Positions 46,489 through 56,999 are shown, numbered from the stretch's first letter. The stretch is 64,000 bases of DNA from Ligustrum vulgare (GCA_963555705.1 OY743186.1:37063241-37127240); one strand, 5' to 3'. The notes: generated from the sequence alone by a model not told the origin. Numbers and translations: made by a program.

Positions 46489-46815
46489 TCTTTCGAAATA
46501 CTACTTCCTTCTCATGGCACATGATTGCGGCACGGTTAGCACTCAGCCAGTCCATTCCTAGGATAATGTCGAAATCCTTCATCGAAATAATATTCAGGTC
46601 TGCCTCAAACACTATCCCATCGAAATCCATTCGCACAGAATTGACTATCCTATTAGTGTCAAGAATTTCTCCTGACGGTAAGCTCACTTCAAGCATGCTA
46701 CCAGTTATTTCACCCACTAAATTCAATTTAGTTAAGCATGAGTCGGAAATAAATGAATGTGTAGCACCCGAATCTATTAGGACGTATACGGGAATACCAG
46801 AAACAGATAAAATGC
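46448..46815 (-). CDS. Chromovirus protease
   Basis: Reads [20 protein letters not shown] with the aspartic protease DSG, then [20 protein letters not shown], the usual end of this domain. It has no own start codon near the domain. It joins gag if the 91-nt segment 46906-46816 is removed. It ends at the T7 frameshift. Confidence 0.85.
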
Positions 46816-46906
46816 CTGTTATCGTCGTTCATATTATTAATTCGAGCAAAGCATGATACATGAAATTAAGTAATACAAGTATATGAATGTTGAAGTAATG
46901 GTGTAC
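46816..46906 (-). other. Intron-like segment between gag and protease
   Basis: On the minus strand it starts GTACACC after ...GTGATTGCAG and ends ...GATAACAG before GCATTTTATC. Removal joins gag codon 350 (G|GC) to the protease in frame. It is 91 nt, AT-rich, and contains the in-frame gag stop at 46866. Could be a spliceable intron that controls Gag versus Gag-Pol, or a small insertion that happens to have GT/AG ends. Confidence 0.5.
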
Positions 46907-47954
46907 CTGCAATCACGTCGGAGTCCTCAACGGCGTCCATGGCAAATACCCTAGCCTTCCCTTTTCTGTTCTGGTCAATGTTCTTCTTCTGGTCCGAGCC
47001 TTGAGCGGGTGCTGTGTTGCAATCTCGAGAAAAGTGGCCCGGTTGGCCACATCGGTAACAAACAACCTTGTGTCCAAAGAGGCATTCTCCTTTATGCGTC
47101 TTCTGGCACTTCGGGCATGGTGGAGGGAAACTGGTCACCTGACCTCTGCTAGGTCCTGTATTCTGTCTCTTATTGAAATTCTGGTTCCTGTTCTGATGAT
47201 GACCATGCCATTTTCGTTTACCTTGATGCTCTTGATTGTTCCGATTTCCTTGGTTGCCAATCTTTGCACCAGCAAAAGCCACGGCCTGAGCTTTCTTCAC
47301 AACTTCCCGGTAAGTGGGCAGTTCATGTGAGCCAACAATCTGCCTGATATCCGAACGCAGACCTCTTTCAAATCGGCGTGCCTTCTTAACTTCGGTTTCC
47401 ACTAGATGTGGAGCATACCGTGACAGTTCCTCGAACTTCCGTTCATAGTCAGTGATGTCCATCTCACCCTGAACTAGCTGTAAAAATTCTGTCTCCTTGT
47501 GGTCTCGGAGGGCTTGTGGGAAGAACTTGTCTTTGATCTCTTCCTTAAACTCTTCCCAGGTCAACGCTGCTTGTTCCTCTTCGGTCCGAGTCCGTGATGC
47601 GGACTCCCACCAAAAGCCAGCCCTACCGATAAGCATAAACTCTGCGCAAGTAACCTTCTTGTCCTCAGGGCAAGAGATGTGCTTGAAAATCCTCTCGATT
47701 CCCTGTAACCACTCCTCCACGGCCAGTGGATTATCCCCGCCGTCAAAATTGGGCGGACGGTACCTCCTGAATTGTTCAATAACTGGCACTGCGGAACCTG
47801 TTGGGGCCTGCCTCAAATCTTGCACAGCCAAAAGTAAATCCCTGATGATACTGGATTGGGCTGTGGGGCCCTGTCTTGAGTTCTGTTGCTCAGATGTAGC
47901 ACGGTCCATAATACTCCTGTTAACGCGTCTAGCCATTCCCTTAAATGAAAACAA
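46866..47954 (-). CDS. Chromovirus Gag
   Basis: 362 residues. The retrotransposon-gag domain (FDGGDNPLAVEEWLQGIERI, FWWESASRTR, LTWEEFKEEIKDKFFPQALR, YERKFEELSRYAPHLV) is followed by a basic Asn/Gln-rich stretch and a CCHC zinc knuckle (CYRCGQPGHFSRDC), with an extra CxxC pair before it (CPKCQKTHKGEC). The last residues (about TPLLQHSYTCIT) come from the intron-like segment. Gag forms the particle and binds element RNA. The ATG chosen is the first in frame; MARRVN seven codons... later is an alternative start. Confidence 0.9.
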   Translation of the reverse strand: MFSFKGMARRVNRSIMDRATSEQQNSRQGPTAQSSIIRDLLLAVQDLRQAPTGSAVPVIEQFRRYRPPNFDGGDNPLAVEEWLQGIERIFKHISCPEDKKVTCAEFMLIGRAGFWWESASRTRTEEEQAALTWEEFKEEIKDKFFPQALRDHKETEFLQLVQGEMDITDYERKFEELSRYAPHLVETEVKKARRFERGLRSDIRQIVGSHELPTYREVVKKAQAVAFAGAKIGNQGNRNNQEHQGKRKWHGHHQNRNQNFNKRQNTGPSRGQVTSFPPPCPKCQKTHKGECLFGHKVVCYRCGQPGHFSRDCNTAPAQGSDQKKNIDQNRKGKARVFAMDAVEDSDVIAGTPLLQHSYTCIT

Positions 47955-48029
47955 GGAGTGTATTGTAACTTCTGATAAAATTTATACCAAATATTGTAAT
48001 AAATTCAACTCCAATATGAACGAAAATTG

Positions 48030-48144
48030 AATATATTCTCATTAATGATTAAAATTTCCTTCGATTGAGGATACAAGACATAGGACTGCCAATACTGGGA
48101 ATGGGAATACTGCTAGACTAAAATTAAGATAACCGTTATATATT
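48030..48144. other. Short non-coding interval between gag and the extra ORF
   Basis: No signal beyond AT-rich leader sequence. Transcribed in the element RNA if the 5' LTR is active. Confidence 0.4.
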
Positions 48145-48594
48145 CTACATCTTTGGTGGTGACATAGGAGATATCGATCCTGGTGTGCCTGGGGTATAAT
48201 CTGGTGCGCCCGGGGTCATAGTCGGTGAGTCAAGGGTATACCCTGGTGAGCCAGGAGTGTAGTCATATATGCCTGACTCGGCGTCGGTTATCTCAATTGG
48301 TTCTCCCTCGTCATCTGATAGAATAATTATTTTTGGCGCTGGAGCATGGGTTAGGTAGCGGTCCCACCGCATTACAAATTCGTCGCAGACAGTCTGGAAT
48401 TTCACGTCCTCTCCTAGGCATCTCTTCACGTCATTATAAAAATCGATCGCTAGTTCACGCTGACATTCTGGAAATGTAGTCAAAAGGCGGCTAATAGATT
48501 GAGCATCAGTCAGCCTAAGTCCACTAGCTATAGCGTCATGACGTATGGCGCAAAAACGAAGGATGTGGTTTGATATCCCGTCAATTGGTGCCAT
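48145..48594 (-). CDS. Extra ORF upstream of gag, unknown protein with PGxPxYT repeats
   Basis: 149 residues, intact, between the 5' LTR/PBS and gag. The N-terminal ~95 residues look globular (ISNHILRFCAIRHDAIASGL, LLTTFPECQRELAIDFYNDV). The C-terminus is acidic (LSDDEGEPIEITDAESG) followed by four to five repeats of PGSPGYTLDSP/PGAPDYTPGTP type. I do not recognise it. Position recalls ORF1 of Ogre elements, but I see no similarity. It may be a remnant, a regulator, or untranslated leader. Confidence 0.55.
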   Translation of the reverse strand: MAPIDGISNHILRFCAIRHDAIASGLRLTDAQSISRLLTTFPECQRELAIDFYNDVKRCLGEDVKFQTVCDEFVMRWDRYLTHAPAPKIIILSDDEGEPIEITDAESGIYDYTPGSPGYTLDSPTMTPGAPDYTPGTPGSISPMSPPKM

Positions 48595-48959
48595 GCCTAG
48601 AATCCATTATGCAAAGTCCAGTTAGGGTTTTATTATTTATTTAAATCTAGGGACGAAATATTTTATGAAAATTTTCTTAAATTGTACTAATTCCCATTAT
48701 GCTCCAAAACTCGTTTCTTTCTTTCTCATTAATTCGGATACTAGTTGTCTAATTCTTTCTCGTATTTTCTTTTCTTTTCTTTTCTCGTCAAATTCTCAAA
48801 ACATTTATTCTTAAGTATCCGAAATAAATCAATATACTAAACTTCGTTACCTTCGGAGTCGGCGGAAAATGATGGCAATGGCAAAAAGTCGTCAAAACAT
48901 TATTTCTATTATTTTTTAAAAAAAAAAATTTCTTTTCAAAATTTGTAAGTCTACAGAAA

Positions 48960-48983
48960 CGTAGACCCGCTCTGATACCACGC
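48960..48983 (-). other. Primer-binding site of the chromovirus
   Basis: On the minus strand, three bases after the 5' LTR end (GGCGTTACA-GCG), comes TGGTATCAGAGC, complementary to the 3' end of initiator tRNA-Met. This fixes the element orientation. Confidence 0.92.
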
Positions 48984-51456
48984 TGTAACGCCCCGAGTTC
49001 CGTGGAGCCCGTAACGTCACTTTTCTAAATTTTCGAATACACTTTATTGCGGAAATATGACTAAATATTAAATATCACGTTTAATAAATCAAAGTTTAGC
49101 GATAATTCAATCTAAATGGAATAATTCTTACAAACTTATTAAAATGGAAATTCATGATAAAATGAAATTGTTTATTTCGAAATCCACGACTTTCAAAAAT
49201 GATATCCAAAATTTTTTTCTTCGCCATTGCCCATCACTCGCCACCGTCGCCGAAATCTGCAAAATTGTTAAAACCACGGGGTGAGCATTTCAAAATGAAA
49301 TACTCAGTAGACTCAACTCCAATAATTAATCTAAAAGATAATTGGACAAGTAATCATGCAAATAATGTAGTGACGTTCTTTTCTTATTCATAGGCATCAC
49401 ATAGTGAACGCAAATGAACCATTCTTTTCTTAAATCATGCTAGCAGATAGGTTATGACGTGCATAACATAAATTCTCAAATTTATCTCATACGAGATATT
49501 CTTTTCTTTTCTCATGCAATTAAGCATACAATATCACACAAATCCACATAATCACGTGCAATTATAATATAAATCAATTAGTGGGGGCGAGTCTACCTTT
49601 AAATGTTACGAGTTCTCAAAAATTGGAGCGGGATTAACACGTCAGCTTCTCAAATCACCAACTGCTTCGTCTAGCCAAAAAGTAAATTAATTTAATTAGT
49701 ATTTTAGAAATTTAAAGTCATAAGTGATAAAATAAAATCTTATGGTTAAATTGAAAATTAAAGAAATTGAAAGGTTTAGGACTGAAATAGTCATTTTACG
49801 AAAATAAGGGCTGATTTGTAAATTATAAAAACATTTAAAACTAAATTGAAATCATTTTAGACAAGAGGACTGAAATTAATAGGTTTTTGAATTACAAAGG
49901 GCTGAATTGAATATACTTCAAAACTTGGGGATGAAAAGGAAATTTGCAAAAACTTAAACTAAATAAAATAAAATTAAAATCTCATTTCTCTCTCAAATCT
50001 TCAGGATCGAAAGAGAGAGAGTAGAGTGGCCGAGAGAGACGATGGGGAAAGGAGGGGGATCCGCCCCTTCTCCGCTGCCATCCCGCCGGCGCTAGGCGGC
50101 CGGCGCTAGCGCCACCTTAGGGTGGTGGTTCTTGTGTATGGTAAGGATGGGTTTGGGGTGTGAAAATGAGACCAAACCGAGGCTTGGTGGTTCGACTCTT
50201 TAGGTGATTTCCGGCGAAGAACTCCGGTAAAGTTTGAGGTATGTTTATGAGTTTGCTTGATTCTTTGTTTTTCTTGGTGTTTGGGTTGATTTGGGACAAA
50301 AATGGTGTGGATCGAGGTTGGGTAGTGGCTGATTCGGTGCGGTGAATGATGGTGGCCGATCATGATGTGTTGGTTGTGGAAATTTGGGTTTGTTTGGGAT
50401 TTGATGATGGTGTTGTATTGTTGGATTGGTTTGGGAATGCAGTGACGATGGCTGTGAGGTGTTCAGCAATGCAGAAAAATTATTACCAGTAATGTCGTTT
50501 GGCCTGGGTGAGCTCGTGTGGAAATGAAGAATGGGGTATGTTATTTTAGCTGCTTTTTCTGAATTTGGTAGGATGAGGAAGCCTGTTGATTGAGGAAGAA
50601 ATGCAGGGATTGAAATCACTGAATGCAGAATTGAGGGAGTTGAGGTAGCCTGCTGATTGAGGAAGTAATGCAGGAATGCAGTAGGATGGCATGGTCGTTA
50701 AGGAAAAGAGGGAGAGAATTAGGGAGTGCAGTTGGAAAGGGGGTGGAATTATTGGAATTAAGGATCCTCACTGGAATGCTGGAGATTGAAGTCTGAAAAA
50801 AAAAAAAGAAGATTGTTGGCATTCGTTTGATTGGAAGAATTGTAGGGAGCTGGACGCAGAATTGAGGGCTGAAAGAGGTGATGTAGGTTTGGACAGTTGC
50901 AAGCATAATCTCTTGATTGAGGCTGAATTGCAGGATTGCAGTAGGATGGCCATGGTTATTAAGGAAGAGAGGGAGAGAATTAGGGAGTTTGAAATCTGAA
51001 CATGGAAAGATGGCTTGCTGAAGTTGGTAACATGCCGAGGATGATAAATGTGATTTAGGGAAGAGAGGGAGAGGATTAGGGATGTGAAGGATGGAAGTCT
51101 TGCAGATAGGTGTGGATATAAACGTGTGTGAATTCTCTTTAAGAGGGGAAAGTGTCTGAATTGTGGTTTTAAAAATGGAAAACAGAGGCTGAACTTTAAT
51201 TGGTTGATAATAAAATAAAATTTTGATCTTGGGCTTTAAAATCGTTAAATTTTTGAATTAAAATTTAAAACGGTGACGTTGGGATATTTTGAGTAAAATT
51301 CTGAAGTTTGAATATTATGAAAATTAATTTAATCTCATTTATAATTTGGCTAGACGACTACTTTTTTTTTTATTAAATTGGAGAAGTCGTAGCGACGCGC
51401 ATTTAAAGTTTTAAAACATTTTATTTAAAAAGAAATTAAAATTCCCGATCGCTACA
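48984..51456 (-). repeat. 5' LTR of the chromovirus
   Basis: Partner of 40907-43379. Noted differences: one base near 49012 (CCCGTAAC against CCCGGAAC), T/A near 49719, A/G in a purine run near 50708, A-run length near 50798, and G/A eight bases from the end (CCCGATCGC against CCCGGTCGC). Confidence 0.95.
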
Positions 51457-51461
51457 GTAAG

Positions 51462-52080
51462 GGTTATGGGGGTGCCGAATGAGGAGGTGGTGACGGTGGC
51501 GGCTTGGACAGATGTTGGTTGCGTATGATGTGACCTAAAAAATATGTGACTAAATAATTGATAAATCAATTGTGACCTAATAATTTAACAATTGTGACTT
51601 AAAAGATTTGTGACCTAATAATAAAGTGTGATTGACTAAATTAACATTTTGTGACCTACTAATTTTATAATGTTGTGACCTTGAAATCTGTATAGCTTGT
51701 AACCTAACATTATTTGCGATTTAAAGCATTTGTCTTTTGTAACTTGAAATTATATAGCTTGTGACCTAATATAAATAATTAATAAAATGTTCTTAATTAT
51801 TTAATTTAATTAATTAATCTTAATTATAAACCTGATTTTTGAAATTATATAAGTATTATCTTAATTTTGAAATTTGCATTTACAATTACCTTATTTATGT
51901 ATTTTTCCCTTGCAACTTTGTGTATTAAAGGATCCGTAACTTGCATTCTGAAACCCGTGACATATTAAGTGATCTTTTGTTTGATCTCTTTGAGTTAAAA
52001 GTCAGTTATAGTTGTTTGGTGCTACCACCGTGTATGATTCATATTCTACTTGTTTAATTTTTCTTAGATAATATTTGTGT
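51462..52080. repeat. Region with a repeated TGTGACCTAATA word
   Basis: Between 51529 and 51771 the word GTGACCT or one-base variants (GTGACTT, GTAACCT) occurs about ten times at irregular 20-40-base spacing on the + strand. No gene. Similar words recur at 60225-60680. 51780-52080 is AT-rich with nothing recognised. Confidence 0.6.
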
Positions 52081-52082
52081 AA

Positions 52083-52866
52083 TGACTTATGCAAAATTTG
52101 AACTTAAATTATATGATGGAGGGGAAACTTTAACACGATGGTCAAAATTTGAAGGCTATTTTAATACAATTAAAATGTTATAAAACCTTAGATAATTCTT
52201 GACCTGCTAATAGTGAAAGAAATGAATTGGGAGAAATAGCTTGGAGTACTATTTTCTTATACTTATCTGAAAATGTGATAAGAGCTATTGGAGATACTAA
52301 AACTGTTTCTGAGTTGTGGACTAAATTACAGTCCAAATATATTACTAAAATTGTCTCCAGATAAATGTTATCTTCTGGAACAATTTTTTTCTTTTAAAAT
52401 GGATGTCTCTGTTAGCTTAGAAGAAAACTTGAATAGGTTTACCAAACTGACTCAAGACTTTGAAAATTGTTATGAAAAACTTTCCAAAGAGTAGTTGGCT
52501 GTGGTTTTTAAACTCCACCGGTGATAGGCATAGAGATTAAGAATGTTCTTGAATATGATAGAGATGAACTTACCACTGACATTATAATAAACATCTTAAG
52601 AACCAAGAATATGCAACTTAAGTCTAAAGCTAAAGAGAATCACAATGGGGAGACCTTAATTGCTAAGGTTAAGAATTTTGATAAATCTATTTTTCACATC
52701 AGAAATCAAACTGAGATTAAAAAGAAGTCGAATGATAAGAATAAGTCTAATGTCAAACCAAAAGGCAAGAAATGCTATTAGTAAATTAGGATATTTCTTG
52801 AAGGACTTTTCTAAGAGGCAAAATGAATTAAAGATAAGAGAGAAGATGAAGGGAATGTCTTTTTAG
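52083..52866 (+). pseudogene. Decayed Ty1/copia gag
   Basis: Reads MTYAKFELKLYDGGETLTRW, then DVSVSLEENLNRFTKLTQDF, and a broken knuckle (KGKKCY, then GKLGYFLKDFSKRQ, with two of the cysteines lost). These follow the copia gag (UBN2-like) order but with several frameshifts and stops. The protease part of probably the same element lies at 55300-55585. Confidence 0.75.
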
Positions 52867-53575
52867 AATACTAGTTTTCTCACGTGCGAAATTTACGCGA
52901 TAAAATAATTTATATTTTGTGTTTTCTATGTATGAAGTATAAAATGAATATTAACCATTAAAATTATCTAACTCTCATGTTTGTGTCAAATTAAGTAATT
53001 TTAGTTTTAATATAGTGAAATAATTATTTATATGAAAATTACTCATTTACTTATTCATTAATTAATTTGTTAGTAAATTTATAATAATTATTTTTTCAGT
53101 TTTCCCCAATGAACTTTTTGTACAACATGACATTTTATAAAACAAAATGACTATAGTGAGTGAAAATTCGAGAAGATGTTGAAAATACATTTCAACCATA
53201 AAATAAATTCATTTTTGATCAAATTTAAACAACTCAGGGGTTTCATTTTTCATTTTACTATGTCCATCATATAAGTGAATATTGAATACTTATTTATCTA
53301 TAAATATGTTTTAATAATTTACATCTTATTGCACTTGAGAGAAAAAATTATATTTCTTTAAAGTAACTCTCATTTATCGTCCAAATAAATAACTCACTTT
53401 ATTTTATATTTTGATTATTTAAAAAGCTATTGATTTTGTGAGATTATCTTAATTCAACTATTACCAAAATATAATATTGGATAAAAATTATACGTCTGTA
53501 TTTAAATGAGTTACTGAGTCAATAAAAATAAAAAAGGAAGAATATAAAAATGAAATTAGATAAATTAGGAATATA
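52867..53575. other. AT-rich DNA, nothing recognised
   Basis: No ORF with motifs. It may be the decayed middle of the copia element or an unrelated insertion. Confidence 0.4.
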
Positions 53576-53751
53576 AGCATCTGTTTGGCAAACCAAGAGA
53601 AACATGTTTTTAAACATGTTTTTTTTTTACACAATTTCCCAAACCACTTTTTAGCCACACATATTTTCTCTCTAATTTTTAACCACATATCTTACCTAGA
53701 AAACATAAAAAAACATTTTTTTAAACAAAAAAAAATTAACAAACAGAGGCT
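53576..53751. mobile_element. hAT-like MITE, 176 bp
   Basis: Ends AGCATCTGTTTGGCAAA and TTAACAAACAGAGGCT are imperfect inverted repeats. Internal words CAAACCACTTTTTAGCC and TTTTTAACCACATATCTTAC recur at about 12990-13150 and inverted at about 35900 and 8300. Target duplication not clear. Confidence 0.6.
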
Positions 53752-53832
53752 AAACTTCAATGTCAATTTTTAATCAGAAAATTTATAATTTCTTCTTAAG
53801 CATTAAATATGATTAATCGTACAAATTTAAGT

Positions 53833-54161
53833 CACTAGTACAAAATCGCGCATAAAAAATGGGGAATACGCGTCGTTTTATGTAACAACCGACGCCAATT
53901 GAAAACGCGGTGGCAATTTTGTAAATAAGTTTTAAGTAAAGGCGTCGGTTCAAGAGGAACCGACGCCCAAACCCGGGTTTTGGGCATCGGTTCCGCGCCC
54001 TTTTAATTTGTATAATCCGCGTAACTCACTTCACACACGAAACTCTCTCCACTCTCTCCACACCCAAACTCTCTCCACGCCCGTCGCCGGCACCGCCCGT
54101 CGCCGCCGCCGCAAGGTGACCTTAAATCTCTTCCCCTACTTAGTTTTTGTATAAATGTGTA

Positions 54162-54236
<75 letters not shown>

Positions 54237-54314
54237 ATGTGTTTATATAATGTTTGTGTATATATATGTATGTATATATATATCTATGTGTGTATGTGCG
54301 TGTATGTATATCTT

Positions 54315-54353
<39 letters not shown>

Positions 54354-54960
54354 GTGTGTATGTATATGTTTGTGCATATATATATATAATTGATTTATTA
54401 TTTATCAAGTTAATTGGTTTGTTTGAATATATATTATTGATTTGAAGTTAGTAGATTGATATACAATAATATTTGATTTATTGGAGTTAAGTTATGCAAT
54501 CTTAGTTTGATTTTTGAAAGTTGAGAATTGATTTTGGATTAATGTTTCAGTACTAGATGATGTTGAAGTTTGATTGGTATTCCTGCAGCGGCCTGGGTCA
54601 CTGCAGGTGTGAAAAAAAAAAAAATACTTTAGACGTCGGTTCTAAAGTTTGAACCGACGCCTAAAGTAAATTTTTTTTTTTCAACTTTAAGCTTCAGTTA
54701 TTAAAAAATCGACGCATAAAGTCGAACTTTAGGCGTCGGTTCTAAAGTTTGAACCGACGCCTAAAGGTAAATTTTTTTTTTTTTTTTTAACTTTAAGCGT
54801 CGGTTATTAAAAAACCGACGCATAAAGTCGAACTTTAGGCGTCGATTTACAACCGACGCCTAAAGTTTTGACTTTAGGCGTCTGCGTCATAGGCGTCGCC
54901 CCTACAACCGACGCCTATGCCCTTTTACAACCGACGCATTTTCCACTTTCTGTACTAGTG
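53833..54960. mobile_element. Nonautonomous CACTA (EnSpm) element, 1,128 bp
   Basis: Termini CACTAGTACAAAAT and (inverted) CACTAGTACAGAAA, with a 3-bp target duplication AGT (53830-53832, 54961-54963), as in the CACTA superfamily. Subterminal repeats GGCGTCGGTT/AACCGACGCC occur many times in both orientations, mainly at 54630-54945. A C-rich leader-like block (CTCTCCACTCTCTCC) precedes a donor-like GTGACC. No transposase ORF. Confidence 0.9.
54160..54385. repeat. (TA)n and TG/TA-rich microsatellite inside CACTA
   Basis: About 60 bases of pure TA (about 54172-54235) followed by GTGTGTATG-rich repeats to 54385. Several apparent ORFs here encode only Tyr/Ile or Cys/Val repeats and are artefacts. 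Confidence 0.95.
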
Positions 54961-55299
54961 AGTTAATTTAACTTTGTAATGATTGAATTTGAAAAACTAT
55001 ATAAACATATATGTTAAATTACAATGTAGTTGAATATTGAAAAAAGTTTATCAATAAACACGTTTTGTAAATTATGTCATTGAATATAAGGATCTTATAT
55101 TAGAATTTTATTTTATTGTTTAATTAAATCAAAATCATTTAAAAAGCCACTCAATATTTATTTATGTGGATTCCCTTTTTAATAATGGGTATTATAGACA
55201 AAAAATAAATAGATATAGGGATATTATTATCAATTAAAAGTTTCCTCCCTATCCATACTTTTATAGATTACATAGATAATAAAATGTATCAAAATGATG

Positions 55300-55585
55300 G
55301 TGTTGTTTTAGTTAATATGGATAATGGGTTGTGAAGGGAATTGATATTAGACTTAGGTTGCTCCTTCCTTATGTGTCCTGATAAATACTGATTTCTATAT
55401 GTTAAAAGAACCAGTGGGGTACAAGTGACAATGAGAAATAATATGATATGCAAAGTAAATGGAATAGGAACCATAAAGTTCTTACTTGGAAATGATAATA
55501 TCCTAAATATAAAGGAAACCAGAAATGTACCCAAACTTGAAAAAAATTTAGTACCTCTAGGCATCTTAGAGGGCATGGAGTTATA
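55300..55585 (+). pseudogene. Decayed Ty1/copia protease/pre-integrase part
   Basis: Reads LILDLGCSFLMCPDKY (degenerate LDSGCS, catalytic Ser replaced by Leu), a stop, then VQVTMRNNMICKVNGIGTIK and RNVPKLEKNLVPLGILEGME, the usual linker after copia protease. It is probably the continuation of the gag remnant at 52083-52866. Confidence 0.75.
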
Positions 55586-55604
55586 TTAACCTGAGTCAGT
55601 GACA

Positions 55605-55890
55605 TATTACAATTTAAAAGATAAGTTTTACTTGATTCTTTCAGTAATTTTAATCTGTTGTATATCTTAGTTGCCAATTTTCGCTCTGTAGTGTAATATT
55701 GAGCTTTATGCACTTTTAGTGGATGCTCAATAGGAGAGTAGGTTATATCGAACCTTTGGGACTTCAGCTGAAAAATCTCTCGTATTGTTGATCTTTTAAT
55801 ATTCTACAAGTTATTTTGAGTTTTATGATTTGATGGTTACGTCTGACTAATTTATTGTGTTTTTTGGGCATTTCATAATATTTGCACTTT
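55605..55890. repeat. Third partial copy of the helicase-upstream duplicate
   Basis: Matches 31020-31275 and 38695-38873/39643-39710 (shared GTTGCCAATTTT, GAGTAGGTTATA and AAGTTATTTTGAGTTT). About 290 bases, diverged further than the two tandem units. It lacks the helicase part. Confidence 0.7.
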
Positions 55891-56930
55891 GACTCATTAT
55901 AAATTTCCATGTTGGGAAGCAAAATCTAGCTTCTAAAGTTTAACATGCGAAGTTCACTTTATGATTCAAAGAAGCTTTATTCTTCTCCACAACTAGAGAA
56001 TGATTGGGCGTGCAAATATAGTGAATGATTGAAAATCTACTCGATATTAATGAGTCAAAAATTACAATTAATCACAAGGAAAGTAGCTCGAATACGGGAT
56101 TGAAGTCAGACTAAGAAGAACTTTACTCTAAATTGATGTGATTTAGACGAGTCGGTAACGATTGTGATGCCCTGAATCTAAATAGGACAATATATTATAT
56201 TTTTCACATTATTAATTAAGAAGAATAATGCGTTGCCAATCATGGACAATATAAGAAAAATTCACCGACATATGTTGTAACCCACCATTGGGGACACATC
56301 AAAATTCGTGGTGACCATATAGGATAAGACATTGTTTCAAATTGTTACATCAGGTTAGCAGGTCATATTTCCATTTTCAATCAACTTTTCAAAATTTGGA
56401 AGTCCTACAATGAAATAAATTTAAAGAAAAAGGATAGGTAAGTTGATTAAAATTTAATTCAAAGTCAGTTAATTAATTTTTTTCCCATATATATTATGAG
56501 TTACTTAACTTTTTAATAACACGTTTAATTAACTTTTAATAGAATTACTAAAAAAATAATTTTTATCTAAATCAAATCGGGGCCATTCTTTAATTCATGT
56601 TTAGTTCGGGTAAAAATTGATTTTTTAAATAAAAGTTAATAAGTATATGGTCGAAAAGTTGATAAACAAATGTGCATCTCTTAAAATGCGTGTTTAAAAA
56701 TAATTATGAAGTTATGATATTTAATCTTGTCCAATTCACCATTCCAAATGTATATGAATACTTTCAAAGGAACCAATGGTTTAAAATTACTATCAAGAGG
56801 GAAACTATTCTCTTCATAACCTGCAAAAATCATCCAAGGTACTCTTAATTTTCTGAGAAATGGCCCAACCTCTAATCAAATAGTTTTTTCGACAAAAATA
56901 AAATCTTTATGTCAATTTTTTACGTCGTTA
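55891..56930. other. AT-rich DNA, nothing recognised
   Basis: No motif-bearing ORF and no clear repeat structure. Confidence 0.4.
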
Positions 56931-56998
56931 ATTTTGACAAGAATAAAGGGCCAGAGAGAAAATAGAAAATAAGAAGACTTGTATATTAAACTGTAGGA
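56931..56998 (-). repeat. Inverted copia LTR end
   Basis: TTTTGACAAGAATAAAGGGC and AAGAAGACTTGTATATTAAA here are the reverse complement of the LTR end at about 58575-58643. It directly abuts the RT fragment, where a forward 5' LTR would not be expected. Confidence 0.75.
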
Positions 56999-56999
56999 C

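Larger units (their letters stand above)
40907..51456 (-). mobile_element. Tekay/Del-type Ty3/gypsy chromovirus, 10.55 kb, recent insertion
   Basis: Target duplication GTAAG (40902-40906, 51457-51461). LTRs of ~2.47 kb at both ends differ by about four substitutions and short indels in my reading, so the insertion is young. The 5' LTR is on the right. Order on the minus strand: 5' LTR, PBS, an extra ORF, gag, protease, RT, RNase H, integrase, chromodomain, PPT, 3' LTR. Gag-knuckle, FIDD RT motif, HHCC integrase and terminal chromodomain identify a chromovirus; Tekay/Del is inferred from LTR size and protein style. Pol has one frameshift and two stops, so it is non-autonomous now. Confidence 0.93.

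Noticed and set aside
54147..54445. Three overlapping + strand ORFs of 60-80 codons
   Set aside because: They are translations of a TA/TG microsatellite (Tyr-Ile and Cys-Val repeats).
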